The notes beneath the pieces were generated by a model, which did not search any database, was not told the DNA's origin, and saw nothing but the letters and a program-made list of their open reading frames with translations. Below are positions 43,956-56,292 of a stretch of DNA of 64,000 bases, piece by piece. The position numbers and the translations under genes are program-made. The stretch is taken from positions 28,915,478-28,979,477 of the forward strand of contig NC_080074.1 in the NCBI RefSeq assembly GCF_949987535.1, read 5' to 3'. Within the stretch, counting starts at the first letter, position 1; the number at the start of each line of letters is the position of its first letter. The stretch comes from Balaenoptera acutorostrata (lineage: Eukaryota > Chordata > Mammalia > Artiodactyla > Balaenopteridae).

Positions 43956-46900
43956 TTTAATTAATCTCTTGTCATGATTACAGAGGTTCAGCTAAAAGAA
44001 ATATATTTCTCAGAAGACTTAGGTTTTGTAAGCCATGTGAATGTCAGTTGCACACTGGTCATGCTGAAAAACATTTGATAAGGAGTGAAGATGATCTGTG
44101 TATACATATTTAGGTGTTGGAGGATAAACACAGGGGTAACATGCTTTTTTAAAAGTTCTAAAGTGAAAACATGGACACATTCCCAGGCTAATGAAATGAG
44201 GATAAGAGACAAAGGTAACATCAACCAAAAAGAATGATACTCAAAGGATTACATTTCACTGCTTCCCTGTTGAAGTGAAGATATAAATGTTCTATTCTGG
44301 CCCACCTTTGAAAAACAATTATTTTGCCCCATGGATTCCTTGTTCAATTAGAAAACCCTGGGGCAGGTGACCCGTAGCCTTAACCACCAGGCTACAATCA
44401 CTGCAGAGAGATTGGTGGCTTTTTGCCTTTCGTCAGCTGCAAGATTTACATAAAAATCACTTAAGCTGGAATTCAACAAAAGGTATGTTTGAATTTTTAT
44501 TCTGAAATTGAAATGCTGAGTTTTTGATTCCTCATTTTCAGACTTATTTCAGATAAGTACTAAGAACCTAAATGAAACAAATGAACGTTGAGTGCTGGAG
44601 TGTAGGTTACTCCACTACCCTATATGATAAAGCTTGTTTTTAATTCTTTGGCTATAGGAGGACAACATGGTTTTTACGTGAAAATTAAAAACGGAAAATT
44701 TTGTTTTTCTCTACACAAGTAACGTATTAACATACAGTGGCTTTTTGGGGGTATTCATGTAAACATGTTCACACTGGAAATACGCAATCTAGGTTACTTG
44801 AAATCAGTAGTCCCAAATAGATTTGGAAATTGAATTCTCCCTGTAAGATTAAATTCTGATTTTGTAGCCACAGGAATACACAGCTAAACAAGCAGGTGTT
44901 TAGAATACAAAGGATGTTTGTGTACTTTATTGGCAGGCCGCCCTTGAGAGTTTGAATTACAACCACAACACATGGACTACCCTTGCCACTTATTAATGGT
45001 TTTATTTTTCAGTCTGTTCTTTGGAATCCTCCCCCCACCTCCTCCAGTTTTTCAAACTTAAATTTACAATAAAACAACTGATAGTATGGTTTCTACTCAG
45101 GTGCTAACTGCTACTGTTTACCAACTGCATTTCATCTGGTAACTCCTTCGAAGCTAGGTAACTGTGATAAAGCTTCACACACTGGGACCCGAGGCAAAGG
45201 ATGACTTCCAGGCAGTTTAGGAATAGGTCAATATTTTAGTACCTAAACCTTTTTTTCTCCGATGGGGAGTCATTCTTGAAGATTTTTGACATCAGACTTT
45301 TTGGTACTTTAAAGAAATTTGGTGGGAAGAGAACTTAATGAAAACATTTTATTTTAGAATTCAGGTGATGTCTGGCATGTAAGGAGCTGTTAGGAGTTCC
45401 TCTTTAAAAGGCTTGCAAACATCTCAGACCTAGCATCCAGCTGTTTCCTGTGACTTTAACCTTAACATTCCCCAAACAATTGTCTCCAGGATAGTAGCTG
45501 TTTGATACATCTTTTTCATTGCTTCTGGGAATGTTTTGCGGAGCCATTTGGATAAAAGCATTTGAGTGTCTGCCCTATGCACGGGCAGGTGCGTGCCAGG
45601 CCTGCACACGTAGACATTTATTTACGTACACACCAGTGTGTTGTGTACTTTTTAAAAAAACTTTAATAGTGGTAGAATTTAAAGGGCTTTTTACACTGCC
45701 TGAGTTGAAAGATAGTTTCTTAGAGATCCTTTTAAGAAAGGGTGACTGCTTTCAATATCATTAGTTGCCACTGGCACCAGGGATTCATAGTTATTGGCAA
45801 TAAAGTTTAGAAATAATTATTCTGAGTTTTAACAGGTAGTTTTAAAATGACTTCCTTTTCTCCAAATGTTAAGTACTGTCTTGGTCTATCATGCTGAATG
45901 AAGCAGGGCTTAAAGTGAATTGTATGGCAAGAGTTATCCTAATTCATGCAGCATAATGTGGCTGTTTCCCTGCAGTCTGGAATGAGAATCACGTGTCCTT
46001 ACCCTTAATTTCCAATATTTCTGTAATAATAGACTGGAAAGGCGACCAGAAAATTGTTTTCTGGTACTATTGCACAAATGATTTCCTTAAGTCACTATAA
46101 CTCAAATTGCAAATAATTCTGTTTTGAATAGGTGTTATAGATTAGGGAATTGGCCTTCAAGTTAAGAGGAAGCAGTATTCCTGACTATTCTAGTGTTTAA
46201 TGACTAAAGGTTTTCAGACTCCCTTTAATCTTAGGAACAAATACATCTACTATTAGACATTTTCTTAGGTGATTTTTAACATACCTGATACTCTCCTTCC
46301 TCTTTGCAGAAGAGATATATGATAACTGAAACAGTCTTGTATATTGAAGTTTAAAGATATATCCCCTCCCCTTTGCAACTTTATTTCAGACGATGTGATA
46401 AGATGCTATTGATAAGCTATATGAGGAGATTTTGTCCAAAGTTTTATATATACACAAGAGATTTCAAAAAGTGTATTTTGGATTGTCTGAAACGGTAGCT
46501 GTCGTACTTATCTGAAGGTATACAGACTGCAAATAGTTTAGTCTCTTCTCTTAGTCTCAGCAGTCGAACTTTTGTATATGGCTGCTGCCAAAATATAACA
46601 AAGGTTTATTTTTCCATGTTTGGAACGTAACAGTATGAAAAAATCTTTGTAGTGAAATAGTTGGTACTACTAACCAAACCCAAACCAAGCTGCTTCACTG
46701 AGTCCTTAAGTAATTTACATTAATACAAGTGGGCCAGAGGAATTCATATGTTGAGTTATTTCTGGTTATTTCTATAGGTCTTTATGTTTTCTTCTGAGAA
46801 TAGCAGGAGGTGAAGGAAGATCGTTAAGCAAGATGTTAAGTTTGGTATTTTTGAGATGCTCCTAAACAAGTAAGCCTTAAATTGTATTGACACCATTTCC

Positions 46901-48720
46901 TCAACAGACAATTTGTGGAGTATATGACAGTTTTTTTGACTGCCATTTTAACTTGGTTTACCAGTTTCTTTTGGCATTTTTCAGTGTGTCAAACAGGAAT
47001 AGAAAAATGGTAAGGCTTCCAGTCATAGTATTCTGAAATTTTTTTTTTTTTTAATGCTTTGTCATCTCATAGTTGAATAATCTTACAAGAAATGTTTTGG
47101 AGTTCAACTTCTGACTTTTATATGAGCCTTTGCATGATAATTTGTCATTTTAGTGTCGAAGATGCAGTGATCTTTTGCGAATTCTATAATAAAGTAATAA
47201 TAGTGGGGGAAGAACTGATTTGAGCCTAGGGTTGGATAAAAAGGGAAAGGATGGGGGAAATGAATAGTGGGAAACTTAGCTGACACGGAGGAATTTAAAG
47301 GTTTGGTAATAAAAAGGCATTTGCTGTGGTCATAGGTGTTTATCAAGAGAGGTGTGTGCAGCGTGGTCTTTGGCGGAGAGTTTGGGAAATACTACTGTAG
47401 GGATTCTGTAATTCATGAATCTGGGACAAAGTCTACATTCAGTTTGTTTGTGAACAAGCAGGTCAGACTGGTAGTGAGGTTTACGGCACATACTGAGTGG
47501 AAACTGGACTTGGGGGAGGAGTGGATGGGAAGTATAAATAAAGCACACTCCTACAGGCATTTTTAAAGAAATTCAAATAAGTGTTTAATGCCTTTTTCTC
47601 AGTGTTTTATAAAGGGAAAAGATATTTTTAAGCTGTCTGTTATAAACTGTTCGATGATTATCTTTCCGGTACCTTTAAGTTGTGAAGGCCATTTGTGACT
47701 ACATTCCTGATGATAGAAGGATAATTGAGTGTAGGCCAGACACCTAACATCACAAGAGGGACCACAAGGCTGGGAAAAGCAGTGGAGTTAACTGCATTCC
47801 TGTATTTGGAGAATATTACTTCAGACACTAATTATTTCAAACTGTACATTGATAGAAGACATGTTTACTCATGGGTATACATAATTGTCTAGATAGGTCA
47901 TCTCCAAAGTTATTTTATACCATTCTTTTAAAATATCTTTGTGTGTGTTTTCATGTGTGTATGCAAAAGTATATATATATATATATTGGGGATATACTAA
48001 ACATTTTGTTGATGGGTGCGTGAACAAAAATGTTTAGAGACTGTTTCTCTAGATTATCACTAAAGTAGATGAGTGTTTTTTCCTCTCAAGAGTAAGTTGT
48101 GATTTTTATGTTCTTTAAGTGGTAAGTCTTAAAAGAAGCTGTTGTAGCAATCCAAAGAGGGTGGTCTTGTCTAAATTTCGCCTGTCTGCTTGAGTCCTTA
48201 GTTGTAAAATTGAGACATCTTTTACAGCCAACAGATACCCAATATTAAGTGCTAATACCAATTAAGAACCCATGTGCTCCTCTATATTATGTATTGCTAT
48301 GTGTTGAAACTCACATTTTATGTTTTTAGAAAGTTTCTTTTTAAATGTTAGGGCTCTTGTAACATTTCATTTATTTGCATGGCTGTGAAAGGAACTGACT
48401 TAATGTAGTTGTGCGTCAGTGATAAGGTTAGTTTTAGCAATTACAGTTTAGCCAGAAATCCCCTGTATCTTTTCCCTCTTCTTCTGAGCAATCCCTAAAT
48501 GTTTAGGAAGGAAAGATGACTAACCAACTGAACTTTATTTGAGATGATTCTATATATGGGCATAAACCTAAAGTGATAATATGTGGCAGTTACACTATAA
48601 GCAGGATTGAATGCATTTTCCAGTCTTGACTTATGGCAGTTTTGTCCCCTCATGTCAATAGACTAAATGGAGTTATATTTCCTGTAAATTGCACTTGTGA
48701 GCCTTCAGGTTACCAATGTA
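43956..48720. other. Insertion-free block downstream of BTG1
   Basis: Nearly 5 kb with no SINE, L1 or LTR insertion that I can see. It contains AATAAA at 45799-45804 and 47537-47542, which could serve an extended BTG1 3' UTR. No protein-coding frame is convincing; the largest has 81 codons. Confidence 0.55.
47971..47987. repeat. Short (AT)n microsatellite
   Basis: 'tatatatatatatata' run, about 8 units. Confidence 0.8.
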
Positions 48721-48729
48721 CATTTTTAT

Positions 48730-48920
48730 TTGACCTTCCAACAACTGGGTGAGGTTGGTAGGTGGGTAGGTCAGTATTTTTTAATGTTTATTTTATGGAT
48801 AGAAAGCTGAGGTTTAGGGAGTTTAATTTGCACCAAAGCTAAACAGTTAGTAAATGGTTAATTCATAATTTGAACTCAGGCCTTTCTGACCCCAGAATCC
48901 AAGCTGTTAACTATTGGTAT
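48730..48920 (-). repeat. MIR SINE remnant, reverse orientation
   Basis: 'gaaagctgaggtttagggag', 'acagttagtaaatgg' and 'tttgaactcaggcctttctg' follow the reverse complement of MIR. Confidence 0.75.
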
Positions 48921-49089
48921 ATTGTGGTGGACGATTGATTTACCTTGTTTTCACGTTGTTAGAACATGCATGTTTTAACTTCTCATTGCTAATTGACCAT
49001 CATTGGTCATTTTCAGCCTAAAAATTCTTTTACTCTCCATTCCCAGGAAGCATAGAAAGGTCTTAAAACTAGGCTTCTTTCTTTAGGAG

Positions 49090-49320
49090 GCAGTTGGGAT
49101 TTAGTGTAAAGAATACTAGTCTTGGACTTGGAAGAGTGAGTAGGAGTCCAAGCCTATACCAGCTCCCAGCTTGTGGCTTTGGACAAGTCGCTTAGCCTCT
49201 CTGAGCTCATTCACTTCATACGTAAAACTGGAGATAAAAACATGTCTGTTGTTAACGTCAAACATAGGAAAACACGTAGCAAGGAATGGCTGGATTCTTG
49301 GTGGATAAATACTCTTTATC
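49090..49320 (+). repeat. MIR SINE remnant
   Basis: 'gactaaagaatactagtctt'-like start, then 'gtggctttggacaagtcgct', 'tagcctctctgagctcattc' and 'cgtaaaactggagataaa', the MIR block order. Confidence 0.75.
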
Positions 49321-50552
49321 ATGGAAGCAGATGAAGGTGGATTTCTTGGTTTCTTGAAAATTAGATGGTGTCACCTGATTGTGTTTGGAGTTTCTTGAAA
49401 GTCTGCTTTAGCCAATAACTGAGAGAAATATACTTGTGTTTTTAAAATAATATAGAAAGGAAAGTGAACTGCTCATCCCTTCCTCCCACTCTGAAGGGTG
49501 AGAATACAGATAACCCAGGCCTTGCATATTTATTTTACAGACTTTCCCTTAACACTGTGGTTTTCAGAGCTACATTCTCAACAAAGGGGTGGGGGGGCCG
49601 GTGGGAATTCTTCAGATCTTTTATCTGTATTGAAGACACTTTAAATTGGGACAGGGAGTGACATTACCAAATGTGTATAGTGTATAGAAATGCAGCCCCA
49701 TACAATGCACATTTGCATCCATTATCATCTTTAATCCTCACAACTCTTTGCTATATAAAATAAGTTGACTTTTCCCAGGGTTTGCAGTCCTTCCAGCCAT
49801 ACGTATTTGGCATGTTTTTGCAAGAGATTTTCAAACAGAACTCAGGGGTTCCCAATCTTCTTAATCTAGAGTGGTTTGAGTACCTCCTTTACTGCAAAGA
49901 AAAGCAGTCTTTTTATAAGTTATCAGTTTGGGTTTGAGTTTCTTCTTGTAATGTAACCTGATGCAACGTTTGCTTGAATCACTAATAATGTAATTGATTT
50001 CTTCTAGTCAGTCATAAGTGACTCAGTGACCACGGGTTCTTTTTGGTTTAAACTCAAGTCCCTTTTTCTATGTGAAGCTGTCTTCATTGAATAGCTTGGT
50101 GCCAGGTTGTATAAAGTTGCATAGCTCTATGAAGTACGCACTCAGCCAGCAGAGCTTCTTGCTAATTTATTTTGCAATAGTATCTAGGAAGCAAAAGGCC
50201 TCAAGAGAGTTATAGGCAAAATTCCTTTAACCCTTTCAGAAGTCTTGCATCTTAAAGCCCCTGTGTAGTTCGGGCCCTGCTTGGAGTTCTGTGTAGCTTT
50301 ATAAATTAGTCAATGTGTTCCTATAGTGCTTCAGGTTGTGATGTAAGAATAATTGTGATGTAAGAATAAGAATAACCTAATTGAAAGAAGGTTTGGGTGG
50401 CCAGTGTTGTCAGAACAGTTATCCCTTGAGACAGTAGTTATGGTTATAGAGTTAGAGATGGCGCTCTTATGAAATATTGAAATAATAGATGTCCGCTCTC
50501 TTCTAACTCCCAGATTCTTGCATTTTCCTCATTGCCCTGTCCTTTAAGTCTG
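49321..50552. other. Intergenic DNA, no gene seen
   Basis: No young insertion or gene found. This continues the insertion-poor interval downstream of BTG1. Confidence 0.5.
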
Positions 50553-50566
50553 CTGGGATCCTTTCT

Positions 50567-50679
50567 TTTTTTTTTTGGCCATCCGACTTGCGGGATCTTA
50601 GTTCCCCTGACCAGGGATTGAACCCGGGCCACCACAGTGAAAGCGTCGAGTCTTAACCACTGGACCGCCAGGGGATTCC
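50567..50679 (-). mobile_element. CHR-related SINE, short form
   Basis: Reverse-oriented; ends 'ccgccaggggattccc'. The exact 14-bp duplication 'ctgggatcctttct' lies at 50553-50566 and 50680-50693. It is the first lineage-specific insertion downstream of BTG1. Confidence 0.94.
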
Positions 50680-50734
50680 CTGGGATCCTTTCTAATGGTT
50701 AAAATATGATCAGTGTTTTGTCCTGTATCTGTTA

Positions 50735-51115
50735 CATTTATAGAACAAATACTTACTGAGTCCTCTATGTGTCAAGTACTGTGCTATAAGCATGGAGGAT
50801 ACAAAGGTAGTCACTGTCTCTGCCTTCAAGGGGCTTAGAGCCTAATAGCAGAGAGAAAATTACCCAACAAATGCAAAACTTGGACCTGAGACATAGGAAA
50901 GGAATGTGGTGGAGTGGTGTCCTGAGAGATGTGACTACCACAGAAAGGCTTCCCAGAGGAAGGAATACTTGAGCTGAGATCTGAAGGATGGGTAGGGGTT
51001 TAAATGAAGAAGGCAGGGAAGAGTGAAGTGTGTGTGGTGAATAGGAGGAATTGAAGGAAGACTGGTGTGTCTGGAGTGAAGAGGAATTAAGAGATGAGGG
51101 GTTTTTTAGGTAGAG
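50735..51115 (-). repeat. L2 remnant
   Basis: 'aatacttactgagtcctctatgtgtcaagtactgtgc' style start, then 'ttcaaggggcttagagcct', 'aaaggcttcccagaggaag' and 'gagctgagatctgaaggatg', the usual order of reverse-oriented L2. Confidence 0.78.
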
Positions 51116-51573
51116 TGACCATGTAATTTGATCGATAAGTTTATCAGCCAGAGTGTGACTCTTGAGAGTAAAACAGGGTGCTATTAATAATTAAACCCAG
51201 ACTACGAGCTTTGGTCAGAACATGCAGTCACTTCACTTTTATGGGCCATGTTGATATCATCTCTTTGAATAAGGGCTGGGCAACCAGCAGTACCTCTGCT
51301 TCCTAGTGAACATGTCAGGGAGTTAGAACACCTTATCCAGTCCAAAAGGAACCCAAATAGAACTCAAAAGAGTGTTTTTCAGAACAGCTAGGTTGTAATG
51401 ATTTGTTTTGGTACAGACATAAATGACTTTCATGATTTTAAAGGTTTAGCCTGGCAAGTTGGGTTTTAGTGTGAGTTATTGGATTAGAGGTACTTCCATG
51501 GTGTATGAAACAGCACAATTCAAACATATCTTGAGTGTTTTGCACATATTTTTGTTATAGCACTTGTCATTTT

Positions 51574-51917
51574 TTTTTTTTTAATTTTATTTATTCTTGG
51601 CTGTGTTGGGTCTTCGTTGCTGTGCGTGGGCTTTCTCTAGTTGCTGCGAGCGGGGGCTACTCTTCATTGCGGTGCACGAGCTTTTCATTGTGGTGGCTTC
51701 TCTTGTGGAGCACGGGCTCTAGGCGCGCGGGCTTCAGTAGTTGTGGTGTGCGGGCTTCAGTAGTTGTGTCTTGCGGGCTCTAGAGCACAAGCTCAGTAGT
51801 AGTGGTGCACGGGCTTAGTTGCTCCGCGGCATGTGGGATCTTCCCGGACCAGGGCTCGAACCCGTGTCCCCTCCATTGGCAGGCGGATTCTTAACCACTG
51901 CGCCACCAGGGAAGTCC
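51574..51917 (-). mobile_element. CHR-type SINE, long older form
   Basis: Reverse-oriented. Exact duplication 'agcacttgtcatttt' at 51559-51573 and 51918-51932. Frames on both strands are SINE-derived. Confidence 0.94.
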
Positions 51918-51932
51918 AGCACTTGTCATTTT

Positions 51933-52568
51933 GCAATAAGTGTTTATTTAAATAGAATTTTTTAAAAAGTTTCATTCTGGGTTTACATTTTGAGTGTAAG
52001 TAACTCCTGTACATAACTTTCAAGGTGTGAGCCACTTGAATTTTTCACTTTAAATTGATGTAAGAACTTTATACAGTTCAATGCGTAGAGTTCAGTGAAT
52101 TTTGCACACCCATGTAATCCACACTCTGATCAAGAGATAGGACATCTCTTCTACCCCAGAAAACTCCCTTTTGAGGCACTTAAAATTTGATTAAGAAATA
52201 TGGTTGTGGAGCCAGGCCTCAAATTCAAAATGAGTTGTTTTCTCTCTCCTTTTATAACTTTATTTTTGCTTCCTAAACATGCGGTACTGGTTACTTTAAA
52301 CATGAAGCAAATTGTCGCCAGAAGAAACCGTTGCCTTTCAACTAGTTATGATTTAGTGGTTACTAATATAGTACATCCCTGCCCAATTTGCTATGGCATT
52401 TTAGTCTTTTAAAGTGAGTAGTAAAATTTGAGTCATATCCCTATCACTGACTCACAAACTTACTAAGGATTGCCTGGTGTTTATTATTAGGACGAAACTT
52501 TAGAATCTTGAGCAACTGAAAAAGATTGTGATAATGCCAAATTTACATAATATTCTTCCCTAGCCCCT
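51933..52568. other. Intergenic DNA, no gene seen
   Basis: No gene; text near 52040-52200 ('gtacagttcaatg..', 'acccatgtaatccacactc') resembles an antisense L1 3' UTR fragment. Confidence 0.45.
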
Positions 52569-52581
52569 ACCTTTTTCTTTC

Positions 52582-52967
52582 TTTCTTTTTTTTTAATTAA
52601 TTAATTAATTTATTTATTTTTGGCCGTGTTGTGTCCTCGTTGCTGTGTGCGGGCTTTCTGTAGTTGCGGCGAGTGGGGACTACACTTTGTTGCGGTGTGC
52701 GGGCTTCTTATTGCGGTGGCTTCTCTTGTTGCAGAGCACGGGCTGTAGGCATGCGGGCTTCAGTAATTGTGGCACGTGGGCTCAGTAGTTGTGGCTCGCG
52801 GGCTCTAGAGCGCGGGCTGCAGTATTTGTGGCACGCAGTCTCAGTAGTTGTGGCGCACGGGCTTAGTTGCTCCGTGGCATGTGGAATCTTCCTGGACCAG
52901 GGCTCGAACCCATGTCCCCTGCATTGGCAGGTGGATTCTTAACCACTGCGCCACCAGGGAAGTCCCC
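52582..52967 (-). mobile_element. CHR-type SINE, long older form
   Basis: Reverse-oriented, with extra 'cagtagttgtggc' units making it about 385 bp. Duplication 'acctttttctttt'-like at about 52569-52581 and 52968-52980. Confidence 0.92.
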
Positions 52968-52980
52968 ACCTTTTTCTTTT

Positions 52981-53890
52981 AGCCCGATGACGTCAGTCTA
53001 TAGTAGACTTTGCAGATATGGAGAGGAGACAAGCAAATCTTAAACCTGTATGTAGAGCTGAGTCCTAGCCTTGAGTACTTCCTTCCATCTCAAAATTCTC
53101 AACTCCAGTTGCCAAGGAGCAGTTAGAATATTGACCTAAGTTACAGCACAATTAGTTGTGAAATTGATTGAACTCAAGAGCTGTATGTCACTGTCTTTAA
53201 AGATTCTTGAATGCAGAGATGGGAAGACTTGTTCTAAAGTGACTGTTAATGAGTTTGGAATCTACTGAGGGATAGGGAAAGAAGATAATTCATCAGTGAT
53301 TGAAAAAGGGGTTTACTCCTTTTTTTCCCTGTAGATTTAATGTTCTAATTTGGAACCTGATCTGGAATCAGATCTTGAATTAACTTTTTTTTTCCCCCTG
53401 AGGAAGACAAAGCATTTTTCTTAGCAAAGTATCTGTTGCCAAAGCAGTGGTGGGTCATGATGGTGATGGTGACAAGTGGCTTAGACATTTCTTTCTCAGG
53501 GCAATACTACCTAATATTTCACTACTAGTTAGACTTTTTTTCCCCCCTAAACTCCGTTTTAGAAAGAATGAGTCAAACTGTATAGAAGGTTAAAGCCATA
53601 TTTGGTTAGTGGAGAAGCTTCTCAGTAACCCATTTCCAGTTGGAGAAGCCCCTTCTCTGATCACATATTTATATTACTAGCAGATTCATTCCCCATTTTA
53701 AAAAAGTTTCATGCATTAAGCACAGGAAAATTTAATATGACATTTCATTGTATGTATGTTGAGGATGATTTTTCCTTCCTTCCTACCTCAGTCCTCTTAC
53801 TGGCAAGTCTTCCAGTAGCACCAGACAGCTTTAGACTCCCCGCTCTGCTTCTCTGCTTCTGTAAAAATCAGACCTGATGCTGCAGGCACT
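52981..53890. other. Intergenic DNA, no gene seen
   Basis: No gene or clear repeat. Confidence 0.5.
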
Positions 53891-53894
53891 TCCT

Positions 53895-54110
53895 GTAGAC
53901 TTTGTGAGTGCCAGGACTGTGCTAAGCACCTATCTGCATCCCTTCAGTGACTCCTCATCACAGGCCTGTAAGTAGACGAATTGTTACTATAGTCATCTCT
54001 GATTCAAAGAGATCGTGGTATAGCGATGTTATAAAACTTGCCCAAGGGACAATTTGAGGCTGGAATCCAGGTTTGTTTGAGGTCAAGCACCAGTTCCTAA
54101 CCAATATCAT
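53895..54110 (-). repeat. MIR SINE, reverse orientation
   Basis: 'gtgccaggactgtgctaagc', 'gactcctcatcacaggcctg', 'acttgcccaagggacaattt' and 'gctggaatccaggtttg' follow reverse MIR. Confidence 0.8.
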
Positions 54111-54234
54111 GTCCCTGTGCCCTGCTCTCTGATCCCATAGTATTGTGATGGTTTGTATTCATGTCTGATTTTCCCATTAGACAGAAGGTCTTAAAGACAG
54201 GAACTCTTAGGCCAGAGCTTTAGAAGATGCTACA

Positions 54235-54955
54235 ATTAGTTAATCTGCTTATTCATAAATATTTACTGAGCACCTACTATGTGCCCAGCATTGTTCTAAG
54301 CACTTGGAGTTATAGCAGTGAACCGAACGAAAATCATATCCTTAGAGTGGGAGGTAAACAGGCCAGTAAAATGTATGCTATCTCAATTGGCACTTGTGCT
54401 GAGGGTCAGGGCTGCTGTGTTGGTGCTGTGAAAATTGCCCCAGCCTTGCAGCATTGCAGGGACCCAGCAGAAAAGGGTGTAATACAGGGAAGAGGGTACT
54501 GTTGCTATTTTTTTTTTAATTTATTTATTTGTTTTTGGCTGTGTTGGGTCTTTGTTGCTCAGCGCGAGCTTTCTCTAGTTGTGGTGAGCGGGGGCTACTC
54601 TTCGTTGTGGTGTACGTGCTTTTCATTGTGGTGGCTTCTCTTGTTGTGGAACACGGGCTCTAGGCGCACAGGCTCAGTAGTTGTGGCTCCCGGGCTCTAG
54701 AGCGCAGGCTTGGTAGTTGTGGCGCATGGGCTTTGTTGCTCCGCGGCATGTGGGATCTTCCCAGACCAGGGCTCGAATCCGTGTCCCCTGCATTGGCAGG
54801 CAGATTCTTAACCACTGCGCCACCAGGGAAGTCCCCAGGTTGCTATTTCAAGTAAAATAGGGAAGGTATCACTGATAAGGTGACATATGAGCAGAAACTT
54901 GGAGACCAGAGAAACAGCCTAGGAGATATCTGGGAAAAGAACATTCCATTCAAAT
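54235..54955 (-). repeat. L2 remnant split by a SINE
   Basis: 'atatttactgagcacctac', 'gtgcccagcattgttctaag' and 'gttatagcagtgaac' precede the SINE, and 'ggtgacatatgagcagaaac' follows it, giving one reverse-oriented L2. Confidence 0.75.
54511..54837 (-). mobile_element. CHR-type SINE, long form
   Basis: Reverse-oriented, inside L2. Duplication 'gttgctattt' at 54501-54510 and 54839-54848. It ends 'ccaccagggaagtcccc'. Confidence 0.93.
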
Positions 54956-54959
54956 AATT

Positions 54960-55960
54960 GAGTGAATTCCAAAATCCTTCTAGGCTCATTTCTCCCCAAA
55001 TACATAATTGTAATTTGGCATTCTTGAACACTGTTATAATGTCAACCAACCTGGTTTATGCAAGTTTTTTCCTGACCACTTTTTACTTAGTTTTCTGGTT
55101 AGTGTATGCCCCACGAATTAGCACAACTTTGATTACTGGAAAACCCAGCTGGATTTTTTTTTCTCCTCTCCATCTTAGAGAGAATTGCAAATCATAATAA
55201 ACAGGCTGATAGACTGCCTTGAACTTTTTACAAAAAAGAATCTGATTCTTTTAAACTCTATATATACAATAAATATGAAATGAGAACTGATGTTCAGTAT
55301 GATACAGCAAGGTGCTCAATATTTTGTTAGGCTGTTTAGCTAGGCAAGCTAACAGACAAGCCCTGAAAACAAAAAGGGTTTTCTTGCTGACATTTAGATA
55401 ACTGGAAAATTCAGTTATCCAAAATGTCTATTTCTTACAGAATCTGAGTTTACAGTACAGAGACTTGTTATCATTTAGAGCCCCAGGCCTTTCATATATG
55501 AGACAAGATAAAAGCAAGGGTAACATTACCTTCATCATACAGTCACTCAAAAATCATGGAATACTTGCTCTTTAAATTCTGGCAGGTAATTTGGTCTATT
55601 CTTGAGTTACAGGAAGTCCCTGGTGTTAGGATATAAAAATGAATATTTCTATGGTTCCACTTGCCTTATCAAAGATGAATGAAACGTACTTTCTCAAATA
55701 TGTTTCACCATGAATTCTATCCCATCCATGCTGCAGCCCAAGAAGTAATATCTCCTTTCAAAGAGTTTGAAACTTGCTGTATCCATCCAGTCTAGGTGGC
55801 CTTCTTTTTGCTGTATAAAAATTGGATGAGTACTTTAGGCATTTCAAGGTTGAGTCCAGATAAATACTAACCAGATAATTCTGGCAATTTGACTAAAGAT
55901 GGTGGGATGGGATTGTGGGGAAAGGGGAAGAGAATGAATTTAAAAAGGGAAAATACACTG
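54960..55960. other. Intergenic DNA, no gene seen
   Basis: AT-rich, no supported feature. Confidence 0.5.
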
Positions 55961-56292
55961 TTTTTTTTTTTTGGCTGCGTTGGGTCTTCGTTGCTGCGCG
56001 CAGGCTTTCTCTAGTTGCAGTGAGCAGGGGCTACTCTTGGTTGCGGTGTGCAGGCTTCTCATTGCAGTGGCTTCTCTTGTTGCGGAGCACAGGTTCTAGG
56101 CGCGCAGGCTTCAGTAGTTGTGGCTCACGAGCTCAGTAGTTGTGGCTCGCGAGCTGTAGAGCTCAGGCTCAGTAGTTGTGGCGCACAGGCTTCATTGCTC
56201 GACGGCATGTGGGATCTTCCCGGACCAGGGCTCGAACCCATGTCCCCTGCATTGGCAGGCGGATTCTTAACCACTGTGCCACAAGAAACCCC
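55961..56292 (-). mobile_element. CHR-type SINE, long older form
   Basis: Reverse-oriented; T run at 55961-55971 and decayed head 'gccacaagaaacccc'. No clear duplication. Two frames across it are SINE read-through. Confidence 0.9.
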
